Below are positions 35,550 through 46,800 of a DNA stretch of 64,000 nucleotides, piece after piece. Both the position numbers and the translations under genes were made by a program. The DNA lies in NCBI RefSeq assembly GCF_014529535.1, contig NW_023503941.1:2168942-2232941 (forward strand), written 5' to 3'. The stretch is from Bradysia coprophila (lineage: Eukaryota > Arthropoda > Insecta > Diptera > Sciaridae). The notes beneath the pieces are model-generated. The model had not been told where the DNA came from and ran no database searches. It saw only the letters and a program-made list of their open reading frames with translations. How positions within the stretch are numbered: the stretch's first letter is position 1; each line of letters begins with the position of its first letter.

Positions 35550-36029
35550 TAATTTGGGGAGTGAGGTAGGCTGCTCATGTCGACACCAATTTGTTTAATG
35601 CTGATGACAATGTAAAATAATTTTAAAATGTCAAACAAAATTTTTTAGGTGAAATGGTCACAAAATCGTTTATTTTTCCTTAATGCAGTTAGTGGAATAG
35701 AATTAAGAAAAAATTACAGATTTTTTGAACATTTCACATAAAAAATCTTGTTTGACGTTTTAAACGTCACTTTGACAGATGAAATAGACCGACTTTCGAT
35801 CCCAACTGTCACAATTGTCAATTCTGTGTTTTCACGCGTGAAAAATGTAAAAACCCGGTCACATCTGAGTATAACCTGTTACGAGAGTCGTTGTACTCTA
35901 AATACTCCAATAACCTGGTAACTGTTTCAAGCTTTCTTCATAATTGAAAGAATAAACAAGTGCAGCGTGAGGATTGTTTGAACGAATCATTTCAATCCAA
36001 TTATTCAATGTAGATGCAACAAACGATTA

Positions 36030-36152
36030 TAAGGCTGAATTCACACTCGGTTTTGCTTGACAGAAGTGTTTGAACAATAGAAAAGAGGTTTTTTTTTACG
36101 AAAATGTAGCCAAAACGAAGACAAGACAGAGTGACTATGAATTCAGCTTATG
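36030..36152. mobile_element. Small MITE, ATAAGGCTGAATTCA ends
   Basis: ATAAGGCTGAATTCACACTC on the left and an inverted counterpart, GAGTGACTATGAATTCAGCTTAT, split here at GAGTGAC / TATGAATTCAGCTTAT, on the right. TTAT flanks both ends, so a 3-4 bp T/A-rich target duplication is possible. Confidence 0.55.
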
Positions 36153-36213
36153 GATTTCACTGGTCACTTATCGTATCAGCTGTTGTCCATCAATTGTGAA
36201 CATTTCCCGCAAC

Positions 36214-37513
36214 TTCCACTGAACAGCAAAGGATTAAAATAAAATTTAAAAAGTAAAAATATTTATTGATTAACCGGCAACTATGCTAGTCATTCGTACA
36301 AATTTGTTTTTCTTTCTTCATTTTTTATTGTAAAGAAGAGAAGATTTAGTCGTAAAATTGTGAAATCTAAAAACGATAATCTAAAAAATGAAACAACTAA
36401 AGCTAAACATTTAACTTAACCTGTAAGGTGCCATTTGAGTCAGTGTTTTTTAAGCTTATAAGCAGCTAAATTCAAATATTTGGTAAAGCTTTTCATAAGA
36501 AAAACAAAAATCTATTGAGTTGGACAGTAGGGCCTACAAACCTACCCAACCGAATTAACTTTAAATGTAAAACATAAATTTATCAAAGAAATAAAGGAAT
36601 GAAAAGAAATGTCGCGATCTGTTTTGATTTTTTATTTTTAAATCCAGCACAAAAGGAATGACACTCCAGGTGAATCATACCAATCCCTCATAAGATTTGA
36701 TTCTTCTTCTGGCTTTCATGTCGTCGCTTTAAGACAATATGAGTAAAAATCTACTACTTTACTCTTCCTTGCTCTATTTGGCAACGGTGCACGGACAAAA
36801 TAACTTCGGTCAAAATAACACCGACAAAATAACTCCGGAAAAAATACCACCGACAATTGTCGACAAGTAAAAAAAAAGGAAATTTTGAAACATGTGTCAC
36901 AGTGTGAGTAGATTCGAGTCTATCGAGTATATCAAGTCAAGCATATTCGACTATATCCCAGTGTATTCGCATATATCTAGTACATCGGAGGGGCCTGGCT
37001 GTTGTTTTGTTCTAGAAAGCAAAAAAACTTTCGTTCAAATTTAAAAAATTTTTTGAATCGTGTTCTTCATGTTGAACATTTTTGAGTATTTTTAAACTGA
37101 AGCAAGGTCTAGAAACTCTCGGACGGAAACCCAAATATTGACACAATCAACGAGTTTAGTGGTTAGAATGAGCGATTTAAGGGCGAGGCGTTGATAAACC
37201 AAATTTGTTCCACCTTCGACAATCATCATCACGCATGACATCTCTTAAATATTATTTTTTTTAATTTTTAGTGTAAGACCAGTCTGGTTTCTATCATATG
37301 GGAAATTCCAGCGTAGGTCATGTTACCAAATCATATTTTGTCTCTTTTTGATGTACGAATACGCACCAAAGAAGATGCGAAAAAACATACCGTAAGTCAT
37401 GTTACCAAATGTGACTATGCATATTGTAGAGCGCCATCGCTACAATACAATGGGGATGTTGTGAGAGTGAAAGAGAAAAATTTCTGTCACAAAATACGTG
37501 GATTTAGGATCGT
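36214..37513. other. No gene recognised; short CAAAATAAC repeats
   Basis: At 36795-36870 a short array of CAAAATAACNCCG units occurs. A direct repeat with GTCATGTTACCAAAT lies at about 37317 and 37395. A short ORF at 37320-37574 overlaps it and has no family. Confidence 0.5.
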
Positions 37514-37937
37514 CCAAAACCACTTACAGTGGAGGTGTGACGCAAGTCCTGTTATCCACTTACAAAAGAACTGATATCGGTGTAGGTGACGCTTACAGAT
37601 TCGACACACAAAAAGATATGCGTCACAAGTGGCAGATGATTCGGCTTTCTTCCGTTTGAATTCCATTCGTTAAAAGAATATATATCACAATTATGAAAAT
37701 TTTCCTTCCTCAACATCTGCCACTTGTGACGCAAATTTTTTTATTATAAATTTCTTCCTAAAATTTTTCTGGTAAAATTTTTGTTGATAAAACTTTCGCC
37801 TACTTTCCTCATCAGCTGCCATTTGTGACGCATATCTTTTTGCGTGTCGAATCTGTAAGCGTCACCTACACCGATATCAGTTCTTTTGTAAGTGGATAAC
37901 AGGACTTGCGTCACATCTCCACTGTAAGTGGTTTTGG
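37514..37937. mobile_element. Long-hairpin MITE, GTGACGCAAGTCC family, copy 1
   Basis: CCAAAACCACTTACAGTGGA at 37514 is inverted at 37937. The arms of about 130 bp match almost completely, including GTGACGCAAGTCCTGTTATC, ACTGATATCGGTG and GCGTCACAA. The loop (about 37645-37800) holds a further pair with CATCTGCCACTTGTGACGCA. It encodes nothing. Confidence 0.85.
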
Positions 37938-38059
37938 GCGATATCAGCTCTTTTGTAAGTTGTGATTTTTTAGAATTTGGTCGCAGAAATATTGTGCAGT
38001 TTGAACGAAAATATTCTTCTTACAAAACTGTATAACTATCTCTTTGATCTGAACCTTCC

Positions 38060-39341
38060 AGCTTTTATTTGACGAAAATGGAAAATTTTACGAAATTCAA
38101 AAATTTGACGAAAATCAAAAATTTGATCAAAATCAAAAATTTGACAAAATTTAAAAATTTGACGAAAATTGAAAATTTGACAAAAAACGGTCATAGCTCC
38201 CAAAGAAGCTACTTTTTAGGGAAACCACGAAACACGCATCGACTAGAATCTAAAACTCTATAACTTTGATTTTTACACGAGGTTTCCATCTGCCGTATTT
38301 TCTGAGTTATGGCTGACATAGCTCGCACTTAAAACGCTCGTAGCTTCCAAATAGACGACTTTTTAGGGAAACCATGAAGCACGCATCGACTAGAATCTAA
38401 AACTCTAAAAATTTGTCTTTTAAACGAACTTTCTATCTGCCGTATTTTCTGAGTTATGGCTGACATAGCTCGCACTTAAAACGCTCGTAGCTTCCAAATA
38501 GACGACTTTTTAAGGAAACCATGAAGAACACATCGACTAGAATCTAAAACTCTAAAAATTTGTCTTTTAAACGAACTTTCTATCTGCCGTATTTTCGGAG
38601 TTATGGCTGACATAGCTCGCACTTAAAACGCTCAAAGCTACCAAATAAGTGACTTTTTAGGAAAACCATGAAACACGCATCGACTAGAATCTAAAACTCT
38701 ATAACTTTGTCTTTTACACGAACCTTCTATCTGCCGTATTTTCGGAGTTATGGCTGACATAGCTCGCACTTAAAACGCTCAAAGCTACCAAATAAGTGAC
38801 TTTTTAGGAAAACCATGAAACACGCATCGACTAGAATCTAAAACTCTAAAAATTTGTCTTTTAAACGAACTTTCTATCTGCCGTATTTTCTGAGTTATGG
38901 CTGACATAGCTCGCACTTAAAACGCTCGTAGCTTCCAAATAGACGACTTTTTAGGAAAACCATGAAACATGTGTCGACTAGAATCTAAAACTCTAAAAAT
39001 TTGTCTTTTAAACGAACTTTCTATCTGCCGTATTTTCGGAGTTATGGCTGACATAGCTCGCACTTAAAACGCTCAAAGCTACCAAATAAGTGACTTTTTA
39101 GGAAAACCATGAAACACGCATCGACTAGAATCTAAAACTCTATAACTTTGTCTTTTACACGAACCTTCTATCTGCCGTATTTTCGGAGTTATGGCTGACA
39201 TAGCTCGCACTTAAAACGCTCAAAGCTCCCAAATAAGCGACTTTTTAGGAAAACCATGAAACACGTGTCGACTGAAATCTAAAACTCTATAAATTTGTCT
39301 TTTAAACGAACTTTCTATCTGCCACATTTTCTGAGTTATGG
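38060..39341. repeat. 147-bp tandem array, about eight units
   Basis: The phrase ACTTTTTAGG recurs at 38211, 38358, 38505, 38652, 38799, 38946, 39093 and 39240, an exact 147-bp step. Units contain GCATCGACTAGAATCTAAAA and GAGTTATGGCTGACATAGCT. Two variants alternate (CGTAGCTTCCAAATAGACG and CAAAGCTACCAAATAAGTG). The array starts degenerately (ACGAAAATC-rich, 38075-38190) and resumes after the hAT insertion at about 41072. Confidence 0.95.
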
Positions 39342-39692
39342 GTCCTATATAGAGGTGTGCGCCGATCTTAAAATAGTCGGCGGCGGTGCGCCGACTGGTA
39401 AGGGATCGGCGGCGGCGCGCCGGAAGAAATTTATAGTCGGCGGCGGTGCGCCGATCGGCGCGCCGATAAATTTACAAAAAATCTAAACTTTCGAAAATAA
39501 TGCAAAAACATTTGAAAAAGCGTGCGCAATCATTTTTCCGAACACTGAAATCTTACTATCTTGCAATCTGAAGTATCAACCACTTATACAAGGGGAATCA
39601 ACTGAGGCGTATCTCACCTTTTATATTGTGTACAATGTACAATCACCTATTATTTTGAAAACATCTAATTTAATGAATCCAAGAATGATTAA

Positions 39693-39823
39693 TGAGTTTG
39701 CGTAAATGACATGTAAGCTATAAGTCAAATTATAATTTGGAAATTTTAAGTCACATCTTCATACCAGATGTTCTGCAGGCTTCTTATTTCCAACTTATAA
39801 TTTATGTCATTTACGCAAACTCA
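39693..39823. mobile_element. Small MITE, TGAGTTTGCGTAAATGACAT ends
   Basis: TGAGTTTGCGTAAATGACAT is repeated inverted at the right end, and the interior is AT-rich. It is nested in the hAT element. A relative occurs at about 60243. Confidence 0.8.
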
Positions 39824-40384
39824 CTACTATTATCTTTCGATTTATGCAATAACCGTTCCCGTTGCCTTTAGTCCATCTTCGATGAAGGAGTGAGATCGTA
39901 GTAGAAGGTTTTCGCAAATAAGAGATTTAGATAAACTTAAATTTATAAGTAATAAGTGCATAGACTACGCCAAAATGATTTTTTTTCCCAAATTTTTTAA
40001 ATAAAGCAGCTAAAAATTGAAAATAAAGATACCCGTGTCTCGTCTTTTTGACGAAAAAACTTGAAACCGGAAAGATTTTCCACTTTATAAATTCCTAAAA
40101 CACGTGATTTGCGCCATTTTCCACCCAAATTCCACATAAGGTCTTAAGTTTGCCACTTTACAATTACAGTAGTTTTGACTGATTCACTGAATTTTGTTCT
40201 CCTTCTTCTTCCTCTTATATGCACAGAAAATAGAGTAACGTACCCAAGAGTTCACGTTAAGTGAGGATACAGAAAAGACAAATGCTGTTTCGACCTCGGG
40301 TATCGATGGCGGTCTCGGGCCAGCGTGATCTGACCATCCTCAGTAGTATCCATCGATACCCTTCCCAAGACAGCAGCCAACTTT

Positions 40385-40590
40385 TTCTTTGGACTAGTAT
40401 TTATATGGCGACCATATAAAAGACGAGCTATAGGTAGACCACCAGAGAGATGGACAAACGGAATTAAGAATATTGCAGGTACAAACTGGCAGCAAATGGC
40501 AATGGATCGTACGAAATGGAAAGAAGTTGGAGAGGCCTACATCCAGCAGTGGATAGAAACAGGCTGAAAAAGAAGAAGAAGAAGTATTTA
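40385..40590 (+). pseudogene. LINE 3' end fragment, RTE-like
   Basis: Translates to RRAIGRPPERWTNGIKNIAG, then NWQQMAMDRTKWKEVGEAYI, then QQWIETG and a stop, followed by an (AAG)n tail. It matches the complement of about 21605-21755. Just upstream (40294-40362) is a short inverted repeat around GGTATCGATGG. Confidence 0.8.
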
Positions 40591-41335
40591 AAAATATGCA
40601 TAAAACACTTGCCATCTACTGATAGAAATGGGATACGTTATAGAAAGCTACTTCGAAGATAACCCTATCGTAGCATCAGAAACAAAATCACCATCGTACA
40701 GTGCAAGTAAGAAGAAAAACCCAAAGTTTCAACAAAAAATTTTTAACAAAAAACTCCTTTCTACGCATATAGAAACATAGCAGCATATAGAAACCTGACT
40801 TATAAATTAAGAGCGATAAACATTTGCTAAAACCTTGTACATGTACTCAGGCACACACTTTTGTATAGATTTTTCAATTTAAGTTTATATTTATTGTCGC
40901 CCATTAAAATTTCTGAAAGCACTAAACGTATAAAATTTCGACGCGACGAAAATACAATCGGCGGCGGCGGCGGCGTGAGCTATTATTTTTCGGCGGCGGC
41001 GCGCCGAAAATTTAGCAAAAAATCGGCGGCGCGCCGGCGTAAAATCGGCGGTGCACACCTCTAGTCCTATAGCTCAATAGCTTAACACGCTCATAGCTCC
41101 GAAATTATAAGCTTTTATAAAATTTCCTTCAAATTAGTTTCTTAGAATTACGTACTTAACATACACTGAAAATTTCAACCAAATCCGCCGGTAAATTCAA
41201 AAGTTTCAGTTAACAGAGTAACAAAGTAACAAAGGTTGTGAGTATATATGTTCCTCAGTCCTGCGGAAAAATTTTTTTGTCAAATTTTTCAGTGTGAACG
41301 GACTTGCGTCACGGCCCTTCACTAACGTAGGGCCA

Positions 41336-41515
41336 TGATATAGCTATATTTAGTTATTATATAGCTATATTGACCTATATATAGTTAGTATATATCTATA
41401 TGGACCTATATGCGTTACTATATACTATATAGCTATATGAACCTGTATATAGTTAGTATATAGCTATATGGTTCTATATATTGTTCGTATATAGCTATTT
41501 GGACCTATATATAGT
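41336..41515. repeat. TATAGCTATAT-type AT-rich repeats
   Basis: Units of roughly 40-45 bp of the form TATAGCTATATGGACCTATA then TAGTTAGTA. ACTTGCGTCAC of the hairpin family lies just upstream at about 41311. Confidence 0.8.
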
Positions 41516-42111
41516 TTGAAAACTTTAATCTCTTCTATTTTGTCTATTTCAGTTGTCATGTACACAAAACGTTGTTCGTACCTCGACAGGAAATGGATTT
41601 TTTCAGCACACGTCGTAATTTTAAAAACTTAGGGCTGGTGCTGAAAAAATCTGGAAGAACGCAACGGAAACGACTACGCTAGTCTGAGACCGCCGTTGTT
41701 GTTCACGTGACGATCACCACCGTTCAGAAACAATGTTTCTTATTCGAAATTGTTGAGTGTTGGCCACGAGTTCCTGAGACATCATGAAAGAAGCAACTGC
41801 ACGACCAATCGATTAAGACAAACTAAGCGCATATGTAAATCAAGCGTAGGACACACTCCAGACTACATTGCGTGTCATAAATCATAAATTCAAAAATTGG
41901 CGGCACATACACACCGAAAATGCGTTTAGTTCTACCACATGACACATTGGAGTAAAAGGAGTAATTACTTTTAAAAGTGTATGTGTGAATGTGTGTGGCA
42001 AGAGCTGTCATGTCTGTCATCGGAGTGTCAGAGTGAATGTTTGTTTTGAAACAGTAAAGAAATAAACTCGAGGAACATTAACGTAAACTCTAAGTGAATT
42101 AGCTCGACAAA
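41516..42111. other. 5' flank of the STEEP1 homologue
   Basis: No recognisable gene. A promoter and 5' UTR are expected near 42000-42111, but no core motif was assigned. Confidence 0.35.
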
Positions 42112-42953
42112 ATGCCCAAAGTTGTGTCAAGAAGTATCGTTTGTTCGGACTCCAAAGATCAGGAAGAATACAATGAAGAGAAACCGCTCAACATCTACTA
42201 CTGTCTGTGCGGTCAGATGAGTTTGATTTTAGGTAAGCCAACGATAGAAAACGTTTCAGCACCAACGGATGGATTTTGTCCACGGACGCTACATAATTCC
42301 ATTGAATCCTGTCGTTCTAATGAAATTCCTTTCCATCAACAGATTGTTACATTGACAAACTGCCGCTGCGTAAAACCGATGGAGCACGAGTTCTGGACAG
42401 TGCCCATCATGCCTACAAACTAACCTGCGACGTCGGTGAAACTGTGCACATTCGTCGCGAAGCCGGTATCGAAAAGCAATTCAGATTGAAGGTAAGACAT
42501 TCCATCGTCAAACCGGCACAGCCAACCAATTTTTCCGTTCGATTTTAGTGTAAGATCTGCAGCCTTCCATTGTACTACCGTCACGACAGAGACAGCAAAG
42601 TCACCTTCATTATCAAACGGGCAATTGTCCAGTCAAAGAACGAAAATCAATTGTCCAGCGTTGACATTCTGAAGCAAATGACGGCATCGAGTCAACAGCC
42701 GCGCAAGGTTATGGTCACAAAGCACACGAAAAACATGGGCAAATTCAGTTCGGTCACTGTGTCCACCATTGACGAGGAAGAGGACGAAATCGAGGCGAGG
42801 GAAATTGCAGACAGTTATGCGAACAATGCCCGAATTATCGAGAAACAGCTGCAGAGGAAGGGTGGCAAATTGACGGATCTGGGAAGCAGAAAACCGGAAG
42901 AAACCGAAGCGCCCGTTAGTAAGAAACCGAGAGGAACACTGATTGATATTTGA
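42112..42953 (+). CDS. STEEP1: STEEP1 (CXorf56-type) homologue, three exons
   Basis: Exons 42112-42232, 42343-42491 and 42549-42953 join in frame with GT-AG introns of 110 and 57 bp to give 224 residues. The conserved N-terminal part has [10 protein letters not shown], then a [19 protein letters not shown] segment made by the first splice, then [14 protein letters not shown] beginning at exon 3. Cys31, Cys33, Cys91 and Cys94 could bind metal. The C-terminus has an acidic stretch and a helix ([20 protein letters not shown]). In human cells STEEP1 helps STING leave the endoplasmic reticulum; applying that role here is inference. The start context ACAAAATG and an AATAAA 11 bp after the stop fit a complete compact gene. 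Confidence 0.92.
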
Positions 42954-42963
42954 CGTGGAGTGG

Positions 42964-42969
42964 AATAAA
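42964..42969 (+). terminator. Candidate polyadenylation signal of the STEEP1 homologue
   Basis: AATAAA 11 bp downstream of the stop codon. Confidence 0.55.
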
Positions 42970-43678
42970 TGCGAATTTGAAAATTAAAATATTTTTCTTT
43001 TAATGGACGGGTGAGTAATTACCAAAATTACCAAAAGAACATCGGAAAGGTAATTTCTCGTAGTTTCAGGGAAAGTGCGATCTTATAGGGATTGGAAGTG
43101 TCTACGATGAATTATCGGAATTTGGAGTGTTAAAGTGCTCATGTTTTATCGGTTTTATCGTAGATGCTGTGAAAGTACTTACGATAAATTACCTTTCCAA
43201 CGACACCCCACAAGACCTTGTACGTTTCGTATACCTTAAGAAATTTCAGTCTGAAAAGAGCTTGTTTTCATCGCTGATGTGTCGAAACCCCTATGAACCT
43301 CTATTTGCCCCAAAAGTACATGCAATTACCTATACAATGACACCCCCACACGACCTTCTACGTTTCGCGTACCAAGTCCGCCAAAGTCAAATCGCCAAGA
43401 AAAATCGGCAAAGTGTGAAGAGACGCAGCAAGACACAAAAAATGGAAAATTTATTTAGTTTCTTTACAATTTACGACTTTTATTGCCGTTTCCTCACATT
43501 CTGTCGATTTTTCTTGATGATTTAACAAATCAACCAAAACTGATGATGATTTTGTTCGATCCTCAGGGCATTTATCCTTTTACAAAAGGTACTGTAAAGG
43601 TGACTTGTTCAATTGAGCCCCATCTGTACAAAATGTACAAAGACAGTATGTAAGAGATTTATGGTGACGGGACATTTC
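42970..43678. repeat. Degenerate dispersed repeats
   Basis: 43080-43400 has TCTACGATGAA, CCACAAGACCTTGTACGTTT and CCACACGACCTTCTACGTTT, related to the 22311-25873 outer element. 43375-43540 has CGCCAAGAAAAATCGGCAAA and TTTTTCTTGATGATTTAACA, related to the flanks of 45882-46667. The 132-codon ORF at 43127-43525 crosses these repeats and is not a gene. Confidence 0.6.
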
Positions 43679-45101
43679 CACACCGTCAATATCGTCAGGA
43701 ACGATATTATCGTCTAAAAAAACGATAATATCGTTTCTTGGACGATAGTATATAGTATCGTCTCAAAAACGATATTATCGTTTTTTAGACGATACTATCG
43801 TCCAAAAAAACGATATTATCGCCCAAAAAATTTTCATCCAGGACGATAATATCGTCTAAATTGAAAAATTCTAAAATATTGTCTGGACGATAGTATCGTT
43901 TTATTGTCGACATTATCGTTCAAAAAACGATATTATCGTTTTCTGGACGATATTACCGTTCTAGAAAATCTAATGGATATTTTCGTTTTCTGCACGATAA
44001 TATCGTCCAAAACGATAATATCGTCCTGGGCGATATTATCGTTTTCTTAAACGATAATATCGTCCAGGACGATACTATCGTTTAAAAAAACGATAATATC
44101 GCCCAGGACGATATTATCGTTTAGTTTTGGGTGGTAATATTGTCCAGGACTCAATTTTACTCAGAGGTGCAGCAAGAACCGAATTCTCTTCCAAAATATC
44201 GAAAAACAATTGTCAGAGGAAATCACCTACACATCAGTGTTTAAAAAAGGCGTTTAGTTCGTCCCTAAATAATTCATCTTTTTACGAAATGAATACCAAC
44301 GTTGATTGTACATAAAAAGCGTTTTAACACGTCGAGCGATCCGGCCCATTGCCCCGGAGCGAAGTGGAGGGCCGCAATGCGAGCCGGGCGCCGGAACGGT
44401 GTCGGAACTTAGGAGTTATTTTTTTTTCTCGCATCGTCTCATAATTAGTCTGTGTAATTTTTCTATATAAAATTTAAATTTACGCAACCAAATGAACTGA
44501 TTTTTAATATATATTTGCCGTCTATAAAAAGGTGTTTATCTACAAGATTTTGTGTTTCGTCTTCAACAACCATCCAGAACGATAATATCGTCCAGAACGA
44601 TATTATCGTCCCAAAAATTATCGACCAGGACGAATAACGATAAATTTGTTCAGAAAAAGAAAATAACGATAATATCGTCCAGCGGATATTTTCATCCAGG
44701 ACGATATTATCGTTTTTTGAACGATAATATCGTTTTTTAGACGATAGTATCATCAAAAAAACGATAGTATCGTCCAAAAAAACGATATTATCGTTTAAAA
44801 ACGATATTATCGTTTTTTTAAACGATAATATTGTCAAGAAATCGATAATATCGTCCTGAAAATATTTTAAAATTTATAATTTTAGACGATATTATCGTCC
44901 TGTATGAAATTTTTTTGGACGATGATATCGTTTTTTGGACGATAGTATCGTCTAAAAAACGATACTATCGTTTTTTGGCCGATACTACTGTCCAAAAAAC
45001 GATATCATCGTCTAAAAAATGATACTATCGTCCAAAAAACGATACTATCGTTTTTTAGACGATACTATCCTGACGTTCCTGACGATATTGACCGTGTAGT
45101 T
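43679..45101. mobile_element. Foldback element built of ACGATAATATCGT palindromes
   Basis: The ends read ACACCGTCAATATCGTCAGG on the left and, inverted, ACACGGTCAATATCGTCAGG on the right. Each arm (about 43679-44140 and 44575-45101) is made of dozens of 13-bp ACGATAATATCGT or ACGATACTATCGT palindromes spaced by T/A-rich or CCAGG linkers. The middle (44141-44575) is unrelated and holds a GC-rich patch (44335-44405). No transposase was seen and no target duplication was recognised. Confidence 0.85.
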
Positions 45102-45704
45102 ATGTCGCCTCATCGAGATTTATAGCTCCTACAACAGTCTTTTTTGGGCTTCTAAGTGTATTTTCTTTTACTTTATGCAATTCAGTGATGATATTTGTAA
45201 CTTATGCCGCCTGTGTGCAATGTCGTATGAACGTACTTTATCGCACTAGTGCGATAAAGGATTCACTTTTATTTATTCGTTTATTGATCAATAAACAGGC
45301 CTTTCGACCCAATAACATATCAATCATTTACAAATCTTAAACAGAAATCTTTAAAGAAAATTCAAATCTCATATCCATTTTCCATTCCAGTCCCTACTGA
45401 TCCAATACCATATTCATTCCAATGCTCATGACCGAATTCTTGAACGACCGAAATGAATCATCAAAAATGTCACAACAACTTGTCGTGATGATCTTGCATT
45501 CTATTTAGCGGCTCATTCTCTTCGGCATTACTACAATTTACAAGGGGTTTTATCGCACTAGTGTAATAATAGGCAAGTGTTACTGAAGTCACACTAAGAT
45601 TATCTTTGGGTATTTATTTGATTTTCTTCATTGCATAAAACGTTGTATGTCGGCTTCGCCTCGGATCGGCAATCTGACATATAGTGCGATACCTCCATAC
45701 GATT
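45102..45704. other. No gene recognised
   Basis: AT-rich. A TTATCGCACTAGTG motif occurs near 45238 and 45549 and may be a minor dispersed repeat. Confidence 0.4.
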
Positions 45705-46800
45705 CCTAATACGTTGGCGAAATTTCTTGGCGTTTCTTCAGACATTGCCGGTTTTTTTGGCTTTTCATCATTTTTGGTTGGTTTGTTTAATCACCGAGAA
45801 CAATCGACAGAATGTGAAGAAACGCCTAAGGTCGCGAAGAAACGCCAAGAAACATAAAGCATTGGAAATTTGTCTTCACATCAGGCATGAGCGCCGCCGA
45901 TCAAGCCGCCGCCGGCCATTTTTGAGCAAGCCGCGCCGCAGCCAAGCCGGTGCCAAAAACACGGCTCAAGCCGGCTTGAAACGGCTGGGAAATGAAATAA
46001 AGATTTCGAAAGGTGAATGGGTGAAATAATTTTGAAAACCGAGATTCCTGTTGATCCTAAGCAGCTCAAGTACTTTTTGAATTTTTTTTTTCAAAATTAT
46101 GAAAATTTTGAAAATTTTCTTGAATTTTCATGAATTTTCCAGAATGGTATATTACGTCCTCGCTTCTAAGTTTGTTGTTTTGGCAAGTATGACCTTTGCG
46201 GAACGAGCCGAAGGCTTTATCGATCTTTGCGAATTTTCTCGATTTTTTTTTCTTTTCAATTTTTACTTGATTTTCGTGAGCTTTCGATTTCTTCTCGAAA
46301 ACCATTTTCTTAATGAGTTAAATGAGTGTACCGGAGCATGATTTTCCATTTAGTTCAAGTTTTGAGGCAATAAAACTTGACGTGTTAGTGAACCTTAGAC
46401 TTAGAGACTTGCTTGTAACAAGACCAGTTCCACTTGCACTTTGAACAACCTAATCTACCTACATTTTCGCTTTCGGTACAATTTCATTTTCATGCTTACT
46501 AGTTCATTTTCCATGAATTTATCTAAACGTTTTTATTTTGAAAAAAAAGTTAAAGGGAACCTCCAGCCGAGCAGTTTTAAGCCGGCTCAAACCGACTTTT
46601 TCGCCGCCGCCGAGAAATTTTTTTCGGCTAGCCGGCGCCGAGGTTTCTCCGTCGGCGCTCATGCCTGCTTCACATTCTGACGATTTTTCTTGGTGATTTA
46701 ACAAATCAACCATAAAAATGATAATTTGCCAAGAACAATCGTCAAAGTGTGAAAAAAACGTCGCAATGTGATGATTCGCTAAGAAAAATAGGCGATTTTC
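45705..46800. repeat. Dispersed repeat hosting a hAT insertion
   Basis: 45710-45881 and 46668-46800 share GTGAAGAAACG, AAGAACAATCG and CGATTTTTCTTGGTGATTTA motifs in both orientations, as at 43375-43540. The hAT element lies between them. Confidence 0.55.
45882..46667. mobile_element. Non-autonomous hAT-like element, CAGGCATGAG family, copy 2
   Basis: TSD CTTCACAT at 45874-45881 and 46668-46675. The same ends and body as 18601-19439, lacking the extra stretch present there. It is 786 bp and non-coding. Confidence 0.93.

Larger units (their letters stand above)
34820..36213. mobile_element. Inverted-repeat DNA element, GTTGCGGGAAA ends
   Basis: GTTGCGGGAAACGTTCACAA on the left and, inverted, GTTGCGGGAAATGTTCACAA at the right. 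An ACAGCYGATRCGATA motif follows in both arms. It is 1.39 kb and non-coding, and no target duplication was recognised. Confidence 0.7.
39350..41063. mobile_element. Non-autonomous hAT-like element, TSD GTCCTATA
   Basis: GTCCTATA at 39342-39349 and 41064-41071. The ends are TAGAGGTGTGC and its complement, with subterminal GGCGGCG / GCGCGCCG repeats at about 39370-39470 and 40960-41055. It inserted into the 147-bp array. It is 1714 bp with no transposase, and it hosts a MITE and a LINE fragment. Confidence 0.92.

Noticed and set aside
43127..43525. 132-codon ORF
   Set aside because: It is built of dispersed repeat sequence also found near 25400-25870 and 45705-46800.
44463..44837. 124-codon ORF rich in Ile, Leu and Ser
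   Set aside because: It translates the ACGATAATATCGT palindromes of the foldback element.
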